This document shows, in pieces, positions 61,118 to 64,000 of a DNA stretch of 64,000 bases. The position numbers and the translations under genes were made by a program. The number at the start of each line of letters is the position of its first letter. The first letter of the stretch is position 1. The notes below the pieces were generated by a model that made no database searches, was not told where the DNA came from, and was given only the letters and a program-made list of their open reading frames with translations. Source of the stretch: Paenibacillus lignilyticus (GTDB lineage Bacteria > Bacillota > Bacilli > Paenibacillales > Paenibacillaceae). The stretch is taken from NCBI RefSeq assembly GCF_017942085.1, contig NZ_JAGKSP010000009.1:124001-188000 (forward strand). Direction: 5' to 3'.

Positions 61118-61181
61118 AAACTTGACTTCGTAATCTGGTTTCGTGTTTCGAATTGCATGATTATAAGGCTACCTAAGATTG

Positions 61182-62399
61182 TTATTCATGTAAAGAAAAT
61201 TTAGTGTGCAGCGCCTGCAGTGCACCGGCCATGTACTTCTCACTGACCAGCACCCAAATTGTCGTGTTGGAATCCGCTGATTGCAAGATGGGAATCCCTT
61301 GCTCCGTCAGCGCTTCCACAATACGTGCCATGATGCCGGGAACACCGTTCATTCCGCCGCCTATGACGGAGATTTTGGCACATCCGCTTACTGCCCGCGG
61401 TGTATAACCGATATCGTGCAGAACCGAAACGGCTTTGTCTGCATCATGATCAAATACGGTATAAACCGCACCACCGGGATTTACGTTAATAAAATCAACA
61501 CTGATTTGATGCCTTGCCATCGCTTGAAACACTTGCAATTGCACGTCGGTGTGTCCATCCTGCGCCTGTACCGTAATTTGAGTAACGCCGCTGACATGTG
61601 CCACACCGGTGACATGACGATCTCGCACTGCAGAAGCTTTGGCAGCCGCATCGAAGGTGTCCGTCACAAGCGTCCCCTCTTCTTCGGAGAAGGTTGAACG
61701 TACTCGAAGCGGAATACGAGCCTGCTGGGCAATCTCTACCGCTCGCGGATGAATGACTTTCGCGCCTTGCCTTGCCATGTTGCCGATCTCAGCATAGCTG
61801 ATTACGGATAATGGCCGAGCATCCTTCACGATCCTGGGATCTGCGGTTAGAATGCCGTTTACATCTGTATAAATATCGACTCGTTCAGCGCGGAGCGCAG
61901 CACCTAAGGCAGTCGCCGAAGTATCGCTGCCACCTCTGCCGAGCGTCGTAATATCCCCTGCTTCTGTCACGCCTTGAAATCCGGTTACGATTACAACTTG
62001 ACCATCCTCTAATGCTTTATGAATGGCTTCCGTCCGAATTTCAATAATACGGGCACGCCCATATTGATTATCGGTTATAATGCCTGCGCCTCCGCCCGTC
62101 AACGCAATCGCCGGGATCCCTGCACCACGCAACAGACTGCATAATAAAGCGGCGGAGATGATTTCTCCGCAACCCTGCAGCATATCACGTTCTTTAGCAG
62201 GTAGTGAATCCCCATGATTGCGAATAAGCGAGAGAAGCGTGTCCGTTGCATAGGGATCGCCTTTTCTCCCCATTGCAGAGACGACAACGACGAGTCCATA
62301 CTGTCGTTGCCGTTCCCGCTCAATATGTCCGATGACTAATTGTCTGGCTTCGTCCGAGGACAATGACGTCCCGCCGAACTTCTGAACGAGGATGCGCAT
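61182..62399 (-). CDS. dapG: aspartate kinase (DapG-like, dihydrodipicolinate-linked)
   Basis: 405 aa. Kinase domain with VQKFGGTSLSS, then GRGGSDTSATALGAALRAERVDIYTDVNGI, and two C-terminal ACT domains (VTQITVQAQDGHTDVQLQVF, AKISVIGGGMNGVPGIMARIVEAL) for feedback control. In B. subtilis DapG is the diaminopimelate-sensitive isozyme. It follows asd by 80 nt and probably shares its transcript from dpaA/dpaB. Confidence 0.93.
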   Translation of the reverse strand: MRILVQKFGGTSLSSDEARQLVIGHIERERQRQYGLVVVVSAMGRKGDPYATDTLLSLIRNHGDSLPAKERDMLQGCGEIISAALLCSLLRGAGIPAIALTGGGAGIITDNQYGRARIIEIRTEAIHKALEDGQVVIVTGFQGVTEAGDITTLGRGGSDTSATALGAALRAERVDIYTDVNGILTADPRIVKDARPLSVISYAEIGNMARQGAKVIHPRAVEIAQQARIPLRVRSTFSEEEGTLVTDTFDAAAKASAVRDRHVTGVAHVSGVTQITVQAQDGHTDVQLQVFQAMARHQISVDFINVNPGGAVYTVFDHDADKAVSVLHDIGYTPRAVSGCAKISVIGGGMNGVPGIMARIVEALTEQGIPILQSADSNTTIWVLVSEKYMAGALQALHTKFSLHE

Positions 62400-62479
62400 T
62401 CACAAGCCTCCGTATCCGAACGAGAACAACGTCGTCGAATCGTTAGCTTCCTGAACAACCTGCTTCTGTTGTGTAGTGT

Positions 62480-63520
62480 CTACTCTTTCTCAATGGCGAT
62501 GTATTCTGCGATTTGTACAGCATTCCATGCTGCACCTTTGAGCAGATTATCGGAAACGATCCATAGATTCAAACCGCGTGCATGGCCTAGATCACGGCGA
62601 AGCCGTCCAACGAAAACTTCAGGTTTGCCAGCCGCTTCGGTAGCCAGCGGATAACGTTGACCTGTAGGATCGTCGACAAGCTCGACACCCGGAGCTTCGG
62701 CAATGAGCGACCTGACGTCTTCCAGTTCATAATCTTGTTTGAGCTCTACGTATACGGATTCTGAGTGACCATAAACGACAGGAATACGAACACATGTCGC
62801 AGTTACGTCGATGGACTCATCATCCAAAATTTTCTTCGTTTCTCGAACCATCTTCATTTCTTCAAGCGTGTAACCATTGTCTTGGAACTTATCGATTTGC
62901 GGAATCGCATTGAACGCAATCTGATGTTTCACCGGCAACGATCCTACCGGCAAAATATCCGGATTCACGTCATTGCCGTCCAAAACCTCGCGTGTCTGAC
63001 GCAGCATCTCGTCTATTGCACGGCTGCCTGCGCCGGAAACGGCTTGATAGGTGGAGACAATAATACGAGAAATACCGTATCGGTCTTGCAATGGCTTCAA
63101 CGCTGCAACCATCTGTATCGTCGAGCAATTCGGATTCGCGATGATCCCTTTGTGATCATTTACCTTATCGATATTAACCTCAGGTACGACTAGCGGCGTA
63201 TCCGGGTCCATCCGATAAGCATTCGTATTGTCGATGCAAACAGCGCCATGCTCGACAGCGTGGGGGGCAAGTGCCTTTGTCACATCGCCGCCCGCACTGA
63301 ACAAGGCGATTTCGATTCCTTTAAAGCTGTCCGGTGTAGCTTCCTCCACCGTAATTTCTTTTCCCTTGAACATGATCTTCGTACCTGCTGAACGTGCGGA
63401 AGACAGCAATTTCAGCTCAGCGATCGGAAAATCCCTTCTCTCGAGCAAACCAATGATTTGTTCTCCTACTGCGCCTGTCGCACCAACTACTGCGACGTTA
63501 AACAACTTCTGATTCGACAT
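62480..63520 (-). CDS. asd: aspartate-semialdehyde dehydrogenase
   Basis: 346 aa. NADP-binding GATGAVGEQI, active-site cysteine C132 in NPNCSTIQ, and the histidine/arginine region CVRIPVVYGHSESVYVEL. It makes aspartate semialdehyde for lysine, threonine and methionine, and the spore product dipicolinate. Located between dpaB and dapG, as in B. subtilis. Confidence 0.95.
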   Translation of the reverse strand: MSNQKLFNVAVVGATGAVGEQIIGLLERRDFPIAELKLLSSARSAGTKIMFKGKEITVEEATPDSFKGIEIALFSAGGDVTKALAPHAVEHGAVCIDNTNAYRMDPDTPLVVPEVNIDKVNDHKGIIANPNCSTIQMVAALKPLQDRYGISRIIVSTYQAVSGAGSRAIDEMLRQTREVLDGNDVNPDILPVGSLPVKHQIAFNAIPQIDKFQDNGYTLEEMKMVRETKKILDDESIDVTATCVRIPVVYGHSESVYVELKQDYELEDVRSLIAEAPGVELVDDPTGQRYPLATEAAGKPEVFVGRLRRDLGHARGLNLWIVSDNLLKGAAWNAVQIAEYIAIEKE

Positions 63521-63613
63521 GCTGGTTGTTGTCTCCCCTCAAAAAAGAACGTCCGTCAAGGCTTGCTCCGATTACATCTGAATTCGTAAAATCGAGACTT
63601 TTCTGCTTACAAA

Positions 63614-64000
63614 TTAAGAACGTTCAATCAATAAAGGCTGCAGCTGTTTACCCAGTAATGCGGCTTCGCATGCCTCAGGTACGAGCTCCATTTTGGCGAC
63701 AAGCGAGTTGGGCTTCTGAATGGGATTATCCTGCCCGAAGGGTACAAAATAAACGTTTTTACAAACTAAAAGTTTTGCAATGTTAGCGGCGTTTAAGCCG
63801 AGACCGTCATTCGTCGAGATGGCGAGAACAAGCGGACGTTGATTGCGCATTTGCGCTTTCGCAGCCATGAGTACAGGGCTATCAGTCATCGCATTGGCGA
63901 GTTTACTTGTCGTATTGCCCGTGCAAGGTGCAATAACAAGAACGTCGAGCAGTTTAGACGGCCCCAGGGGCTCAGCATCGACGATTGTCGAAATAATTTC
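63614..64000 (-). CDS. dpaB: dipicolinate synthase subunit B, C-terminal part (runs off window)
   Basis: Open to the window edge: the frame continues past 63889 to 64000 with LDVLVIAPCTGNTTSKLANAM, a flavoprotein-like fold core. The C-terminal SPVLMAAKAQMRNQRPLVLA, STNDGLGLNAAN and YFVPFGQDNPIQKPNSLVAKM match SpoVFB. With DpaA it makes dipicolinic acid in the mother cell. The start lies beyond the window, so 128 codons plus stop are seen. Confidence 0.93.
   Translation of the reverse strand, partial: EIISTIVDAEPLGPSKLLDVLVIAPCTGNTTSKLANAMTDSPVLMAAKAQMRNQRPLVLAISTNDGLGLNAANIAKLLVCKNVYFVPFGQDNPIQKPNSLVAKMELVPEACEAALLGKQLQPLLIERS

Noticed and set aside
60953..61181. Possible lysine riboswitch or T-box before dapA
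   Set aside because: No lysine aptamer core or T-box (TGGNACCGCG-like) motif was found; only a terminator, an inverted repeat and AT-rich DNA.
1..64000. CRISPR arrays, IS elements, prophage, tRNA and rRNA genes
   Set aside because: No regularly spaced repeats, transposase motifs, phage proteins or tRNA/rRNA signatures were recognised by reading; a dedicated RNA search was not possible.

Overview
The window is about 64 kb of chromosome from a spore-forming member of the Bacillota. It is almost certainly Paenibacillus or a close relative. Evidence: the gene order dpaB-asd-dapG-dapA-rnj-tepA-ylzJ-spoIIIE-ymfF-ymfH-ymfI-ymfJ-ymfK-rodZ-pgsA-cinA-recA-rny-ymdB-spoVS-miaB-ricA follows the Bacillus subtilis block closely; spore genes are present (spoVS, sleB, spoIIIE, dpaB); Shine-Dalgarno sites are strong AGGAGG types; TTG and GTG starts are frequent; and rho-independent terminators are dense. 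Nearly every gene lies on the minus strand (one MFS transporter is on plus). I saw no rRNA, tRNA, IS element, phage gene or CRISPR array. The genome assignment is inference; the gene calls rest on motifs read from the translations.

Region 1 (1-19250) is accessory. After the start of an hrpB helicase gene comes a large minus-strand carbohydrate cluster: a LacI-type regulator, a lipoprotein solute-binding protein, a 978-aa membrane-anchored protein that joins two carbohydrate-binding-like domains to a second solute-binding domain, a permease pair, an NHL-TPR membrane protein, a Yip1-family membrane protein, a DUF5696 protein, a second permease pair, a DUF5060 GH5-like protein, a GH26 mannanase and a GH113 mannanase. 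No ATPase is encoded. The likely substrate is a mannan or glucomannan. GH26 and GH113 have no signal peptide, so oligosaccharides are probably imported and cut inside the cell. This is the least described part of the window and my main candidate for a new system.

Region 2 (19200-25225) is a cobalamin salvage operon, btuF-btuC-btuD-cobT-cobU-cobS. It lies behind a cobalamin riboswitch, with a visible promoter and intrinsic terminator. Region 3 (25225-31800) holds a copper ATPase, a rhodanese, a YbjQ protein, a DUF3889 protein, a DUF4184 membrane protein paired with signal peptidase I, and an MFS transporter.

Region 4 (31800-64000) is the conserved core: RNA processing (ricA, miaB, rny, rnj, ymdB), 2-oxoacid:ferredoxin oxidoreductase, a PduL-type phosphotransacylase, a dipeptidase, spoVS, recA/recX/cinA, phospholipid synthesis, the ymf genes, spoIIIE, and the lysine/dipicolinate branch. 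Compared with B. subtilis, a sleB gene with an excellent sigma-G promoter sits between spoIIIE and ymfF. The RNase J at the rnjB position keeps the full catalytic metal motif.

Start codons were often moved inward from the longest open frame to a start with a proper Shine-Dalgarno site; each change is noted.
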